DNA of 37,827 nucleotides from Deltaproteobacteria bacterium (GCA_022711595.1 JAKLET010000032.1:1-37827), one strand, 5' to 3'. Shown: positions 1 through 8,145, counted from the stretch's first letter. Notes: generated by a model from the letters alone, not told the origin. Program-made: numbers and translations.

Positions 1-95
1 TCTACAACAGGCAGCGGACACAGGCACGGCTGGGATATCTATCCCCCGTTGCCTATGAACAGAAATATTACAGGGAGAGGATCACAGCGGCATGA
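1..95 (+). CDS. IS3-family transposase OrfB, C-terminal fragment (cut by window edge)
   Basis: The frame starting at base 3 gives about 30 residues ending in a TGA at 93-95. It contains the stretch RLGYLSPVAYEQKYYRE, which matches the typical end of the rve/DDE integrase domain of IS3-family OrfB (family pattern: HSALGYLSPxxYE). OrfB catalyses cut-and-paste or copy-paste movement of the element. Only the tail is visible, so the catalytic DDE residues and any frameshift site cannot be assessed. It would be read in the same direction as the gene at 133. Confidence 0.75.
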   Translation, partial: YNRQRTQARLGYLSPVAYEQKYYRERITAA

Positions 96-131
96 TTGTT
101 CATGTCCATTATTGACATCAGGGGTCAAGCA
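1..131 (+). mobile_element. Right end of an IS3-family insertion sequence (left part outside window)
   Basis: The first 95 bases encode the C-terminus of an IS3-type transposase. They are followed by about 36 noncoding bases ending in GGGGTCAAGCA at 131, which fits an IS3-type right terminus that ends in CA. The left end, and so the terminal repeat match and target duplication, lie outside the window. The exact end is inferred. Confidence 0.65.
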
Positions 132-132
132 G

Positions 133-1113
133 ATGCTACTGACTGAGCTCATATCTATCACCAAGAACTTGTTTGACAGGAAAGTTCTAATCGCTGTGTG
201 CAATAAATACCGCAACCTAGCTTTGCAGTTCGGAGAGTTTGAAACTTATGTTTATGCAACAGCAAAAATCAGAGCTTCGGAAGCTTACATTTTGTATAAA
301 CCAAACTTGGAAGCCCTTGCTCTTTATGAGCAATTGGCTCAATGCCACGAGGATAATAAAGTAAAGGCCATTGCAACGGTCCAAGCTGCATGTAGTATAG
401 CGATGATATATAGGAATCCAGAATCGATACAAACAGATTTTACGCAGAGAGTTGTACAACGCCATATAGGAACAACGCTTTCATCGGAGGCCGGACTCTC
501 TAGCTTCTTGCGAAAAAAATTCACATTAGCTTTAAATCTTGCCACCGACCGTCAGATTTCAGAAAGCGCTGTGTTGAAAGAAGCTGCTAAAGTTATCGGT
601 TCCAAGAAGTTACCTGAAGCAATTGCATTTGCTTTAGTTGGTCTAGCAAATGAGTCAAGAGCAACCGAGGATGAATTGGATGCATCGTATGTTATCTATA
701 TGAATGTTATTGATAACATTGATCCTAATTGGTATGTGACTCACTTATTTGCTGCTTGTAATAGGTTGTGCGCTTACCAATTCACAAGAAATGAAGATGC
801 CCTCGAAGAGTGTCGGGGTCACTACCAGGCAATTGTAAATGTCTGTAAGTCATTCCCCAACTCACCATTGAACCTAGCAGAAATTGAAAATATGGAGAGG
901 GATCATATTGCATGCCAACTCAAACCGGCCATTGAGGGTCCATTGCATGATTTTGCGCATCAAATGATATTGGCGCTAGAAAGGTTGAACATAACCGAGC
1001 TCAGCCCGAAGTTATTTGCAGTATCACCAATCAAATCTATCCTACATAGCCCAACTTCAGGTAGACATGTGCGTTGTACAGCCTTGGATTCTTGGTGGAA
1101 AACCATTGGCTAG
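133..1113 (+). CDS. Hypothetical helical protein, possibly 5'-truncated by the IS element
   Basis: I do not recognise the family. From the ATG at 133 it is a 326-residue, mostly alpha-helical soluble protein. Alternating aromatic and alanine positions, for example around residues 40-90, look like TPR-type helical repeats. There is no signal peptide or membrane segment. An open frame runs back to an ATG at 49, but those 28 codons are an out-of-frame reading of the transposase tail, so 133 is the first codon outside the IS. No convincing ribosome-binding site precedes it. The true start may therefore have been lost or separated by the insertion. Base composition is visibly AT-richer than the rest of the window, consistent with recent acquisition. 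It may be the C-terminal part of a larger protein. Confidence 0.55.
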   Translation: MLLTELISITKNLFDRKVLIAVCNKYRNLALQFGEFETYVYATAKIRASEAYILYKPNLEALALYEQLAQCHEDNKVKAIATVQAACSIAMIYRNPESIQTDFTQRVVQRHIGTTLSSEAGLSSFLRKKFTLALNLATDRQISESAVLKEAAKVIGSKKLPEAIAFALVGLANESRATEDELDASYVIYMNVIDNIDPNWYVTHLFAACNRLCAYQFTRNEDALEECRGHYQAIVNVCKSFPNSPLNLAEIENMERDHIACQLKPAIEGPLHDFAHQMILALERLNITELSPKLFAVSPIKSILHSPTSGRHVRCTALDSWWKTIG

Positions 1114-1260
1114 TTTTCTTATTGGGGAACCGAAGGGGACGTTCCCAAAAAAACAAAAAACTCAACCCCTTGGCTCCCCTCCACAGTTTTAGGCAGGTAG
1201 GGGACGTTCATTAAAAGTAAATAACTCAGCCCCTCAGGTGCCCTCCATATCTTTTTATTC
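1114..1260 (-). repeat. Tail module of the promoter-cassette repeat, two tandem copies
   Basis: Two related units, about 1130-1200 and 1201-1258, each end in GGGGACGTTC on the plus strand and contain AACTCA(A/G)CCCC and CCCTCCA blocks. The same blocks recur at 4190-4265 and, inverted, at 6850-6895. In promoter orientation (minus strand here) they follow the cassette at 1260-1375. No gene is visible in this stretch. Confidence 0.6.
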
Positions 1261-1375
1261 TTTCTTCTACCGATTGTGAGCGAGCGATGATGGGTGTCAA
1301 TGGTATTAGGTACATGGTATCCCTCTCCATCGAGAAAGTCAATGATATGTGTGTCTTGCATGGTATTGCGTTCCG
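1260..1375 (-). promoter_or_regulatory. Promoter-cassette repeat, copy 1 (orphan)
   Basis: On the minus strand it carries TTGACT (1337-1342), a 17-bp spacer and TACCAT (1314-1319). Other TACCAT words lie upstream of the -35 and 14-15 bp downstream of the -10. The homology with copy 2 also extends about 30 bp upstream of the -35. Unlike the other copies it points toward the 3' end of the AT-rich gene at 133-1113, so it has no proper target gene. Confidence 0.6.
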
Positions 1376-1440
1376 GAGGGCAGGGGGGCGCCGTTGTTTC
1401 TTATGCTGGGGATCTCTCTTTGCCTTTGGAACCATAAATG

Positions 1441-1480
1441 AAAAGAGCGGCCTCGATTGTTATCGAGGCCGCTCTGGTTT
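1441..1480 (-). terminator. Rho-independent-type terminator for the acetyltransferase/SEC-C unit
   Basis: A perfect 14-bp stem (1444-1457 with 1462-1475) closes a 4-base loop. On the minus strand it is followed by CTTTTCATTT. It lies about 25 bases downstream of the SEC-C reading frame. Confidence 0.75.
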
Positions 1481-1500
1481 GTTTGCGATTGGATCAGTTT

Positions 1501-1621
1501 CTAAAAGTAATGGTCGCGGAGTGAACCGTCGAACCGGTTCTTTTTCATGCAGCAGTTCTTAAAACCGGCGATTCGAGCCGCACGGACACAGGTCGTTCCT
1601 GCCGAGCTTTTCGGGGATCAT
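1501..1621 (-). pseudogene. Small SEC-C motif peptide, coupled to the acetyltransferase, with a 1-base frameshift
   Basis: The minus-strand ATG (1621-1619) overlaps the TGA stop of the acetyltransferase as ATGA, a typical translational-coupling junction. The frame reads a SEC-C zinc-binding motif start ([14 protein letters not shown]) and then hits TAA at 1559-1561. Removing one T from the TTTTAA run restores KNCCMKKNRF and a 39-residue peptide ending at 1501. SEC-C motifs, as at the SecA C-terminus, bind one zinc through CxC...CC. As it stands the second CC pair is lost. It could be a decayed gene, a sequencing error, or programmed slippage. A standalone SEC-C peptide behind an acetyltransferase is unusual. 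Confidence 0.6.
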
Positions 1622-2256
1622 GTGCTGGTAAGGGTTTTCAATGCCTCGATGTCCGCAGAGACTATGATATCCAGGTTCCTGGAGATCTTCTCGATCGGCC
1701 AATTCCACCAGGCGATCGCCTCAAGTTCCGATACGGTATGAGATGGAAACCGTTCCTTAATCAGCCTTGCTGGATTGCCTCCAAAGACCGTATAAGCAGG
1801 AACATCGCCGGTGACAACAGACCGTGAGGAGATGATCGCGCCATTGCCGATATTCACACCGGGCATAACAAGCGAATCATAACCGATCCAGACATCATTC
1901 CCGATAACGGTGTCGCCCTTGTAGGGGAGATCGCCCGGCTCCGGCGCGACTTTCTCCCATCCATTCCCAAAGATCTGAAACGGATAGGTCGAGAAACCGG
2001 AAACCTTATGGTTTGCGCCGTTCATGATAAACTTGACACCCCTGGCGAGGGCACAGAACTTTCCAATGATCAGACGGTCACCTATGAACGGATAGTGATA
2101 CAGGACATTGCGCTCGAAGTTCTCGGCGTCGTCCGGATCATCGTAGTAGGTATAATCTCCGATGATAATGTTGGGGTTCGATACGGTGTTCCTGATAAAA
2201 CACACCTGGGGGAAACCTGCCATGGGGTGCTTCTCTGATGGATCCGGACCGTTCAT
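1618..2256 (-). CDS. Vat/CatB-type hexapeptide-repeat acetyltransferase
   Basis: This 212-residue left-handed beta-helix acetyltransferase belongs to the xenobiotic acetyltransferase group (CatB chloramphenicol and Vat streptogramin A enzymes). It transfers acetyl from acetyl-CoA to a hydroxyl group. Visible signs are the MNGANH segment around residues 78-83 holding the family's catalytic histidine, hexapeptide turns such as VIGNDVWIG and [20 protein letters not shown], and the family's [12 protein letters not shown] segment. Length is normal (about 210). The ATG at 2256 has GAAGGA nine bases upstream. Its stop overlaps the start of the SEC-C peptide. The name implies resistance, but chromosomal members often have unknown natural substrates, so the drug specificity is not claimed. 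Confidence 0.85.
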   Translation of the reverse strand: MNGPDPSEKHPMAGFPQVCFIRNTVSNPNIIIGDYTYYDDPDDAENFERNVLYHYPFIGDRLIIGKFCALARGVKFIMNGANHKVSGFSTYPFQIFGNGWEKVAPEPGDLPYKGDTVIGNDVWIGYDSLVMPGVNIGNGAIISSRSVVTGDVPAYTVFGGNPARLIKERFPSHTVSELEAIAWWNWPIEKISRNLDIIVSADIEALKTLTST

Positions 2257-2416
2257 GTGAGTTCCTTCGCTTCATTTATTAACAGAATATCGGATGTTTT
2301 GCAAGAAACGGCGGTTCAAACGGCAGGAGATGCACATGAGGGCAGATCAGTGTTTCAAAAAAAGTATGTATGTATAAGAACGTTCCCTTTGACTCCCTTG
2401 TTGCGCTCAGCTTCGA

Positions 2417-2941
2417 TCATGGGTTCTTCAAGAACCATTCGATCTCCTGTTTGTGCCCGGCAACATAACTGCAGCTCGGTTCTTCGCCGCATTTCCTGCA
2501 TTTCAGGTCATACGCGGAATTGATACTCTCGCACCGGGGACAGGTATAGTTTTCCCTGGCTTCCTTTAGCCATTCTTTATAACCGATTGCCCTGATCTGC
2601 TCCAGGTCGTCCCAAAGCTCTAATCGGTGAGGCCGCCCTTCAGATTGAAACTGTTTCAGGTCATCGCAGGGATACTCGGTGCATTCAACGCAAAAATCTA
2701 TTCCTCGCTGAGCGGCACAGGCGAACATTTTGCATTTCTCGCAATAGGGCCCCCTCTTGGCCGAACGGCATCCGTAACACGTAATGGCTTCCACTGTAAG
2801 CAGGTATCTTTTTGCGATATCCTCGAGTCTTTCCGGGTCTTCCTTCGTAGCAATAAACAGAGTGCATGCCTCACAATAAAGGCCGCATACACCGGCCGTT
2901 TTTTTATCAGGTTCTACAGTGCGGTCTTTTTTCATTTGCAT
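2417..2941 (-). CDS. DUF3795-type cysteine-rich protein
   Basis: A cytoplasmic 174-residue protein with at least a dozen cysteines in CxxC-like pairs. They form a GLYCEACTLF motif near the N-terminus, CYGC and CEKC in the middle (the usual DUF3795 pattern) and a C-terminal zinc-ribbon-like pair (CPRC ... CRKCG). The cysteine spacing suggests zinc or Fe-S binding, but the biochemical role of the family is unknown. I chose the ATG at 2941, which has AGGGA seven bases upstream. The longer frame to 2968 would need a TTG inside the upstream gene. It follows the aldo/keto reductase by 13 bp, so the two are very likely co-transcribed. Confidence 0.75.
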   Translation of the reverse strand: MQMKKDRTVEPDKKTAGVCGLYCEACTLFIATKEDPERLEDIAKRYLLTVEAITCYGCRSAKRGPYCEKCKMFACAAQRGIDFCVECTEYPCDDLKQFQSEGRPHRLELWDDLEQIRAIGYKEWLKEARENYTCPRCESINSAYDLKCRKCGEEPSCSYVAGHKQEIEWFLKNP

Positions 2942-2954
2942 GGCAGTTCCCTTT

Positions 2955-3935
2955 TTATTTTCCTGCAAGTTTCGCCAGGTTTTCTTCGTAACGGGGACCG
3001 GTATGAGGGAAACGGTCCAGCAGCGATTCTACATCGCTGAGATCGGTTGGCGAGAGATTGACGTCCACGGATCCGACATTGTCCTCAAGGTATCTGCGCT
3101 TTTTTGTCCCGGGAATGGGAATGATCTGGTCCCATTGGGCGAGGATCCACGCAAGGGTTAATCGGGCAGGTGTTAAGTTTTTGCTGGCGGCAAGATCCGC
3201 GAACGCCTGTGCCAATTTATGATTGTTTTCCCAGTACTTCCCCGTGAAACGGGGATTTGTCTTCCTGTAATCGCCGTCCTGCAGATCATTTTTGTCGATG
3301 GTGTTCGTGATCAATCCGCGTGACAGCGGGCTGAATGGAACAAATGTTATTTCCAGCTTTTTGCAGAGGGGCAGGATCTCCTTTTCCACATCACGCGTAA
3401 GCAGGGAATATTCACTTTGCAGTGCTGAAATTGGATGAACCGCGTGGGCTTTTTTGATGGACTCGGCAGATGCTTCCGATAACCCGAGGTAACGGACCTT
3501 GCCTTCCTTGACAAGATCGCCCATGGCCCCGACCATTTCTTCAACGGGCACTTTCGGATCGATCCGGTGAGCATAATACAGGTCGATAGTATCTGTTTTC
3601 AGCCTTCGCAGACTGGCCTCAACGGCAGTTTTCATGTAGGCGGGCGACACATCCAGATGGAACGGATCTTCGGGTGTTGACCGAAAGCCAAACTTTGTAG
3701 CAATGAAGATCTTGCCCCGATTAGGCGCCAGCACTTTTGAAATAAGGATCTCATTTTCACCATTACCATAAAAGTCAGCCGTATCCCAGAAATTTATCCC
3801 AGATTCCAGCGCCTTTTCGAGTGTCGCCATGGATTCACTGTCATCTCTGCCTGCATAAGCATGATTCATGCCCATGCACCCCAGTCCGATTGCCGATAGT
3901 TTAACGTCGGTGTTCCCAAGTCTCCTGTATTTCAT
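2955..3935 (-). CDS. Aldo/keto reductase
   Basis: A 326-residue NADPH-dependent (beta/alpha)8-barrel oxidoreductase that reduces aldehydes or ketones, in the AKR group that includes YhdN and IolS. The catalytic tetrad is visible: Asp51 and Tyr56 (DTADFYG), Lys81 (ATKFG) and His123 (YYAHRID). The C-terminal [13 protein letters not shown] segment is the nucleotide-phosphate-binding signature. Length is standard. The ATG is preceded by GAAAGGAACG. It is the first gene of a two-gene unit with the DUF3795 protein and lies downstream of promoter-cassette copy 2. The substrate cannot be told from sequence. Confidence 0.9.
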   Translation of the reverse strand: MKYRRLGNTDVKLSAIGLGCMGMNHAYAGRDDSESMATLEKALESGINFWDTADFYGNGENEILISKVLAPNRGKIFIATKFGFRSTPEDPFHLDVSPAYMKTAVEASLRRLKTDTIDLYYAHRIDPKVPVEEMVGAMGDLVKEGKVRYLGLSEASAESIKKAHAVHPISALQSEYSLLTRDVEKEILPLCKKLEITFVPFSPLSRGLITNTIDKNDLQDGDYRKTNPRFTGKYWENNHKLAQAFADLAASKNLTPARLTLAWILAQWDQIIPIPGTKKRRYLEDNVGSVDVNLSPTDLSDVESLLDRFPHTGPRYEENLAKLAGK

Positions 3936-4047
3936 ACGATACGTTCCTTTCTCATGGTGTGATCCCGAGAGGCGTCCTTGAGTACTCCAATTGAGCGCCT
4001 CTTTGCCGCCGGTCGATTTGGAAAATCAGCAAGTAATATTCAACTTC

Positions 4048-4163
4048 CTTCTACCGATTATGAGCGGACGATGATGAGCGCAAATGGTATCAGGCAAATG
4101 GTATTCCTCTCCCCGGAAAATGTCAATAATATGTGTGTTTTGCATGGTATTGTGTTCTGGACG
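4048..4163 (-). promoter_or_regulatory. Promoter-cassette repeat, copy 2, upstream of the aldo/keto reductase
   Basis: The minus strand shows TTGACA (4121-4126), exactly 17 bp, then TACCAT (4098-4103). A second TACCATTTGC begins 14 bp downstream of the first, giving tandem words over the -10 and start region. The end of the cassette lies about 110 bp before the ATG at 3935. Confidence 0.7.
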
Positions 4164-4189
4164 ACGAAAGATTGTGGTGTATCCGGTTT

Positions 4190-4290
4190 GTTCGGTTTAG
4201 GGAAATTAGGGGACATTCCAAAAAAACAAGAAACTCAACCCCCAGACGCCCTCCACAGTTTTATATCCTTCTTTCTACCGATCATGAACG
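4190..4290 (-). repeat. Truncated promoter-cassette element (tail only)
   Basis: This holds the GGGGACATTCC end, the AACTCAACCCC and GCCCTCCACAG blocks and the TTCTACCGATCATGAACGGG block of the repeat. The part with the -35 and -10 hexamers is missing. It lies next to an intact copy, suggesting repeated insertion or recombination at this site. Confidence 0.55.
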
Positions 4291-4307
4291 GGTATGAGAC
4301 AAAAGGC

Positions 4308-4443
4308 AGTTTGAGAGTTTAAAGTTTGAAAGTTTAGGAAGCGTTAAAAAAAAGAAGGAAGAACTCCTTATAAATCGGAGAAACCAAAGAAACCGTATAA
4401 ACCAAAGAAACCGGAAAAACCGGAAAAACCAGACAAACACGAA
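4308..4443. repeat. AGTTTGA element followed by a 9-bp AAACCRNAN tract
   Basis: Bases 4308-4350 hold AGTTTGAGAGTTT-type words and GAAGCGTTAAA. From 4372 to 4443 there are eight consecutive 9-bp units (first aaatcggag, then aaaccaaag, aaaccgtat, aaaccaaag, aaaccggaa twice, aaaccagac, and a decayed one). This is the best-preserved example of the composite also seen at 20229 and 30280. Confidence 0.8.
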
Positions 4444-4532
4444 AATCAACTTTGGGGACGCCCTGGTTTCAGCTGAAAACCCCTTGCCTTCCTTAAGACT
4501 GCCTTTTTTTCATATCAATTCTTCTATTGCCT

Positions 4533-6299
4533 CTATGGTGCCGGCGGGAATAGCGTCTTCAGCTTGTTTACCATATCGGGCCGCAGTTTTTTAACGAGCA
4601 CCGCATTGTACGAGCCGTTCGGCATTGGCCTTATGGATGGGTCTTTGGTCGGGTTTGGACCCACATCATTTTTGATGATCTGCTCCGTCGCGATAGCATA
4701 AGAACGCGATCTTGCGGCAGGTGTTCCTTCTTTGACTGCCGGATCAACGTTCGTTGTAACGATCGAAATTGTGTAATCGCTGTTAAGAACGATCTCGAAC
4801 ATACGGAACTGCTGAGGGAAATCCCTTAATGACGCGGTCTCGACCTGCCAGAAACCATTTTCGGGGGTGGTGTGGGGAAACGCCTTGATGGTGTTCAAAT
4901 GACGGTGTCCCGCGATCCACATGATAAGATTCGGGTATTCGTGAAGCTTGGCGATCAGGTTACCCTCGGTCGCATAAGCGACAGCGTTGCTCCAGCCGAC
5001 AAACGATCTTGCCGATGACCTGGACGTCGATGGTTCAGTCTCTTCGACGCCTATCGGAATGTGTGCGGCGACGATCATGAGCTGACCGGCGGCCTGACCA
5101 TTCTCAAGTTCTTTTATAAGCCATTCATAACGTTCTCTGTCAAGAGAACCATGCCCATAGCCATGAACATCGGCATCATCGTCCCTCTGGGTATCGTCGA
5201 GCACGATCACCTTGACCGGTATGGTCATCCTGGGCTGAAAACTGTAACAGGCAAAGCCTTTTTGCGCGTCGATCATGTTGAAGCCGTGACCGACAGGATT
5301 TGACGATGTCTTAAAAAACTCGTTCATCCACTCCATCCGCGAAAGTGAACGGCGCTTTGGATCGGCCGTGATCTTCGGAGGACTGCGGAAGCTCTTGACA
5401 GGCCCCGCATGCCTGATGTCACCGTACGGGGTAGAGCCGTCGATCACTCCCATATAGAAATCGCGCTTCCTTATGCCATTCGGATCGCCGAGGATGTCTC
5501 CCATGACAAGGACCGTGTCGCTGACGTAGGACTTCCGGAGGTAATCACCGACGGGGTTTGTGCCTATCCAGAAATGGTCGTGATTTCCCAGGGTCTGATA
5601 CCATGGGATCGTCTTGTCAAGTCCTGCAGCCTTGTACGGTTTCTGGTAATCGATAGAACCGGCTCCGAGATGGGCACCGGAGCTCGGGGTAATAACCTTA
5701 CCGTCAAGGACATCAATATACCATCTGAGTTCGTTGTACTGCGTGTTGTTGCATGTATCGCCGAGGGATATGCCGAAGTCGATCGGGTCCTTTTTGTGCA
5801 GGGCGTTTATTGTCTGGACGGCTGCGTCGAGCACGTGAGTTGTATAGAGCATTACCGGTGAATATGCCGACGTGACGAACGGGTATTTCGATTGTTGAAG
5901 ATAGATCGCCTGAGAAGGGGATTCCTTGTCGGCGATATGGATGTCGCTTATGGTAAAAAAACTCAGCAATTTTAATTTCCTGGCAGCTGATCCACCATCA
6001 TAGCCAGCCGGCATGATATCGGTGCGTGTTTCGGAAGGGAGACCCGGGCCATAGCTCCAGGTGCCGTAGCCGTTCTGCCTGAATTTTGAGATCTCCTCAA
6101 TACGGACCTTTGAGCCCGCAGGTACCTTGTCAGGGATAACCGTCCTCTGGAGAGTTGTAAAAACATCTGAAGCGATCGGGTATCTTTCGGGTTCACCTTG
6201 CCGACCGGCATAGCTCTTTGAGTATCCAGCAAAGGAGAAGATCAGGACGCCCAGCAGCAGGACTAAAAAGGATCTCTTGTATATATATGACAGCTCCAT
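4533..6299 (-). CDS. Exported calcineurin-like metallophosphoesterase
   Basis: From the ATG at 6299 (AAGGAG six bases upstream; the longer frame to 6338 lacks a good site) this is 588 residues with a signal peptide cut after about residue 31 (SYA). The metallophosphoesterase motifs appear in order: SDIHIAD (Asp119, His121), SLGDTCNN (Asp181), LGNHDHF (Asn239-Asp241), AAHIP (His413) and AGHRH (His465, His467). These bind a two-metal centre that hydrolyses phosphoesters. Length and layout fit the large secreted bacterial class described in TIGR03767/TIGR03768-type models rather than small cyclic-nucleotide phosphodiesterases. The substrate is unknown. It stands alone behind promoter-cassette copy 3 and presumably acts in the periplasm. 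Confidence 0.85.
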   Translation of the reverse strand: MELSYIYKRSFLVLLLGVLIFSFAGYSKSYAGRQGEPERYPIASDVFTTLQRTVIPDKVPAGSKVRIEEISKFRQNGYGTWSYGPGLPSETRTDIMPAGYDGGSAARKLKLLSFFTISDIHIADKESPSQAIYLQQSKYPFVTSAYSPVMLYTTHVLDAAVQTINALHKKDPIDFGISLGDTCNNTQYNELRWYIDVLDGKVITPSSGAHLGAGSIDYQKPYKAAGLDKTIPWYQTLGNHDHFWIGTNPVGDYLRKSYVSDTVLVMGDILGDPNGIRKRDFYMGVIDGSTPYGDIRHAGPVKSFRSPPKITADPKRRSLSRMEWMNEFFKTSSNPVGHGFNMIDAQKGFACYSFQPRMTIPVKVIVLDDTQRDDDADVHGYGHGSLDRERYEWLIKELENGQAAGQLMIVAAHIPIGVEETEPSTSRSSARSFVGWSNAVAYATEGNLIAKLHEYPNLIMWIAGHRHLNTIKAFPHTTPENGFWQVETASLRDFPQQFRMFEIVLNSDYTISIVTTNVDPAVKEGTPAARSRSYAIATEQIIKNDVGPNPTKDPSIRPMPNGSYNAVLVKKLRPDMVNKLKTLFPPAP

Positions 6300-6509
6300 A
6301 GAATTTCTCCTTTTCTTGATCATTGAACAGAGTTTCACCCTCGGTACCTTTCCATAATTCTCAAGGGCCGAGGCAATCCCTCACCATCAGGGCAGGGGTC
6401 CATTTCCCGCTCTTAACGGACGGGCGGCTCTCTTCTCAACTGTTTATCGGACAAACGGGGATTGCCTAAAGGGAAACTCAAGCCTTGGGAACGTCCAGCA
6501 CATTTCCAC

Positions 6510-6600
6510 ATTCTTTCTTCTGCCGATCATGAGCGGCCAATGATGAATAAAGGCAGTATCAGGCAAATGGCATCCTCTCCCCGAAAAAAATGTCAACAAG
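6510..6600 (-). promoter_or_regulatory. Promoter-cassette repeat, copy 3, upstream of the metallophosphoesterase
   Basis: On the minus strand TTGACA (6591-6596) is followed by an 18-bp spacer and TGCCAT (6567-6572), the weakest -10 of the set. The GCTCATGATCGG block is kept. It lies about 210 bp before the gene start. Confidence 0.6.
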
Positions 6601-6744
6601 GTCATATTCCCCACCGCAGGCGGGATTGAATCTCGCCTAACGAGTTTCTCGCTTTCCCGGGAATGTTCCCCTCGATAGATGTCTCCCTGGTTTCCTGGTT
6701 TTCTCTGAAGCTTTTTATTATTGAAGAACGCCGCCTGCCCACCT

Positions 6745-6895
6745 ATTGTTGACTTTTTCGATTGAGAATAATACCATTTGCCTTATTCCATATACAACCA
6801 TTACGATCGTTTAAGTCTGTAGAAAGATGGATGCGAAAATGTGAAAGGAATCAAAGGGGTTGAGTTATCTATATTTTTTTAAAGAACGCCCCCTG
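6745..6895 (+). promoter_or_regulatory. Promoter-cassette repeat, copy 6, inverted, upstream of the Cys-repeat protein
   Basis: This is the only plus-strand copy. TTGACT (6749-6754), 17 bp, TACCAT (6772-6777), then a degenerate GTAGAAAGATGG block and the tail GGGGTTGAGTT ... GAACGCCCCC. Its orientation is flipped to match the plus-strand gene at 7036. The rest of 6601-7035 holds no gene except a possible short leader frame. Confidence 0.65.
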
Positions 6896-6961
6896 GCCAT
6901 TGATTTTGAACTGCTTCTCCGATATATTTACCTTCAAATCTGATTGAATTAAAGGAGGGAT

Positions 6962-7039
6962 ATGGGCGGTAAAATGAAGTATGGTTTAAAACTGAATCGA
7001 GTATATTTATTATTCAATTCGAAGGGGAGAAAAAAATGA
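6962..7039 (+). CDS. Possible 25-residue leader peptide
   Basis: An ATG directly behind AAAGGAGGGAT opens a 25-codon lysine-rich frame (MGGKMKYGLKLNRVYLLFNS...). Its TGA overlaps the ATG of the Cys-repeat gene as ATGA. The Shine-Dalgarno is strong but only about three bases from the ATG, and the downstream gene has its own site (AAGGGGAG). It may be a coupling leader or chance. Confidence 0.3.
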   Translation: MGGKMKYGLKLNRVYLLFNSKGRKK

Positions 7040-8094
7040 AAAGAAGAATGATGACTGGTCTCTGCAAAACCTTCACGCTGTTCCTTTTGTCACTCGTTGG
7101 CGTGATGATGTTCACCGCATCGTCATTCGCCCTGAAGCCGCTCGGGTCGAAATGCACCACCCACCAGGAGTGTACTTCCGGACGCTGCGATAACCGGCCG
7201 CTGGCGGGTTGCGTTCCCCAGGACGGCACCGGTAACTCCGGTGAATTTTGTTCAACGCACCAACAGTGCCGCACGGGCTTATGCAGCATTTCTCAAGGCC
7301 GTTATACCGGAGTGTGCTCAGGCGGAAACCGCGCGCTCGGGCAGCAGTGCACGACTCACCAGGAATGCCGTTCCGGGCGCTGCGATAATCGGCCAGGATC
7401 GGGTTGCGTTCCCCAGGACGGCACCGGCAATACAGGCGATTTCTGTTCAACGCACCAACAGTGCCGCAGCCAGCTATGCACGATCGCCAGCGGCAAATTT
7501 ACAGGCCAATGTGCCGCCAACAATAAACCGCTCGGTTCTCCCTGCTCGTCGCACGGAGAGTGTATCTCGAAGCGCTGCGATAACAGGCCGGGGGCAGGCT
7601 GCGTCTCCCAGGACGGAGCAGGTAAAGCGAACGATTTCTGCACCACCCATCAGCAATGCCGCAGCGGCTATTGCCAGATAATAAGCGGACTCCGCGGGAC
7701 ATGCTCGGCAGGCGACCAGGGAATCGGGAAACCCTGTCATGTTTCGTCGGAATGCGCGTCAAAATATTGTGACAAGGGGGTGTGTGCCCAGCCGAAATCG
7801 AGCCAGGGAAATATGCCGCCGGCCAGCACCTGTCCGGGAGGCAAATCTTTCCAGGGTTTCGCATACGTCGGTCAGCCAAGCTGTGCGGGTGTAATGGGAG
7901 GATACCTGCAGTGCGATGCGCGAGGTTATTTCTGCTGTGCATCATCGAGCGGGGCAAAATCTCCCAGATGCGGCGGTACGGGTAAATATGAATATCAACC
8001 CGGATGCTCACAGTATAGTTCCGGGGGAGGAAGCAATATCGGTCCGCTCCTCAGGGACGGAATATTTTACGGCTGCTACAAACCTGTTTTCTGA
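7036..8094 (+). CDS. Secreted protein with 65-residue, 8-cysteine tandem repeats
   Basis: A 352-residue exported protein with a signal peptide ending near FA at residues 31-32. Three near-identical 65-residue repeats follow (36-100, 101-165, 166-229), then a shortened fourth (230-251). Each full unit has eight cysteines at fixed spacing and the words CTTHQEC, GRCDNRP, CVPQDG and FCSTHQQC. The pattern resembles Dickkopf-type cysteine-rich modules and is presumably held by disulfides outside the cytoplasm. Residues 264-352 form a different glycine- and cysteine-rich domain. I cannot assign a function; adhesion, carbohydrate binding or toxin-like roles are all open. It is expressed behind promoter-cassette copy 6, with AAGGGGAG as ribosome-binding site. 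Confidence 0.8.
   Translation: MKRRMMTGLCKTFTLFLLSLVGVMMFTASSFALKPLGSKCTTHQECTSGRCDNRPLAGCVPQDGTGNSGEFCSTHQQCRTGLCSISQGRYTGVCSGGNRALGQQCTTHQECRSGRCDNRPGSGCVPQDGTGNTGDFCSTHQQCRSQLCTIASGKFTGQCAANNKPLGSPCSSHGECISKRCDNRPGAGCVSQDGAGKANDFCTTHQQCRSGYCQIISGLRGTCSAGDQGIGKPCHVSSECASKYCDKGVCAQPKSSQGNMPPASTCPGGKSFQGFAYVGQPSCAGVMGGYLQCDARGYFCCASSSGAKSPRCGGTGKYEYQPGCSQYSSGGGSNIGPLLRDGIFYGCYKPVF
7141..7722 (+). repeat. 195-bp in-gene tandem repeats
   Basis: Three direct copies of about 195 bp encode the 65-residue units of the secreted protein. Nucleotide identity between units 1 and 2 is high, so copy number could change by recombination or slippage. Confidence 0.8.
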
Positions 8095-8119
8095 TCAATT
8101 CTTGCATAGACGCCGGACG

Positions 8120-8145
8120 GGCCGGGGGTTTCATGTCCCCCGGCC
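8120..8145 (+). terminator. Terminator-like hairpin after the Cys-repeat gene
   Basis: A 9-bp GC-only stem (8120-8128 with 8137-8145) around an 8-base loop, 26 bases after the stop codon. The following T-run is weak. A perfect 18-bp palindrome follows at 8161-8178 (GACGGGGAC/GTCCCCGTC). Confidence 0.6.

Noticed and set aside
1618-2256. A resistance island around the Vat/CatB-like acetyltransferase
   Set aside because: No other resistance, integron or transposon gene adjoins it. The IS3 end is separated by an unrelated gene, and the substrate is unknown.
1287-4322. Similar short peptides (containing NGIR...MV and MCVLHGI) encoded at 1287 and about 4071 on the plus strand, as a possible small-protein family
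   Set aside because: They are the antisense reading of the promoter-cassette repeat. Other copies break the frame, and most differences between copies 1 and 2 change amino acids.
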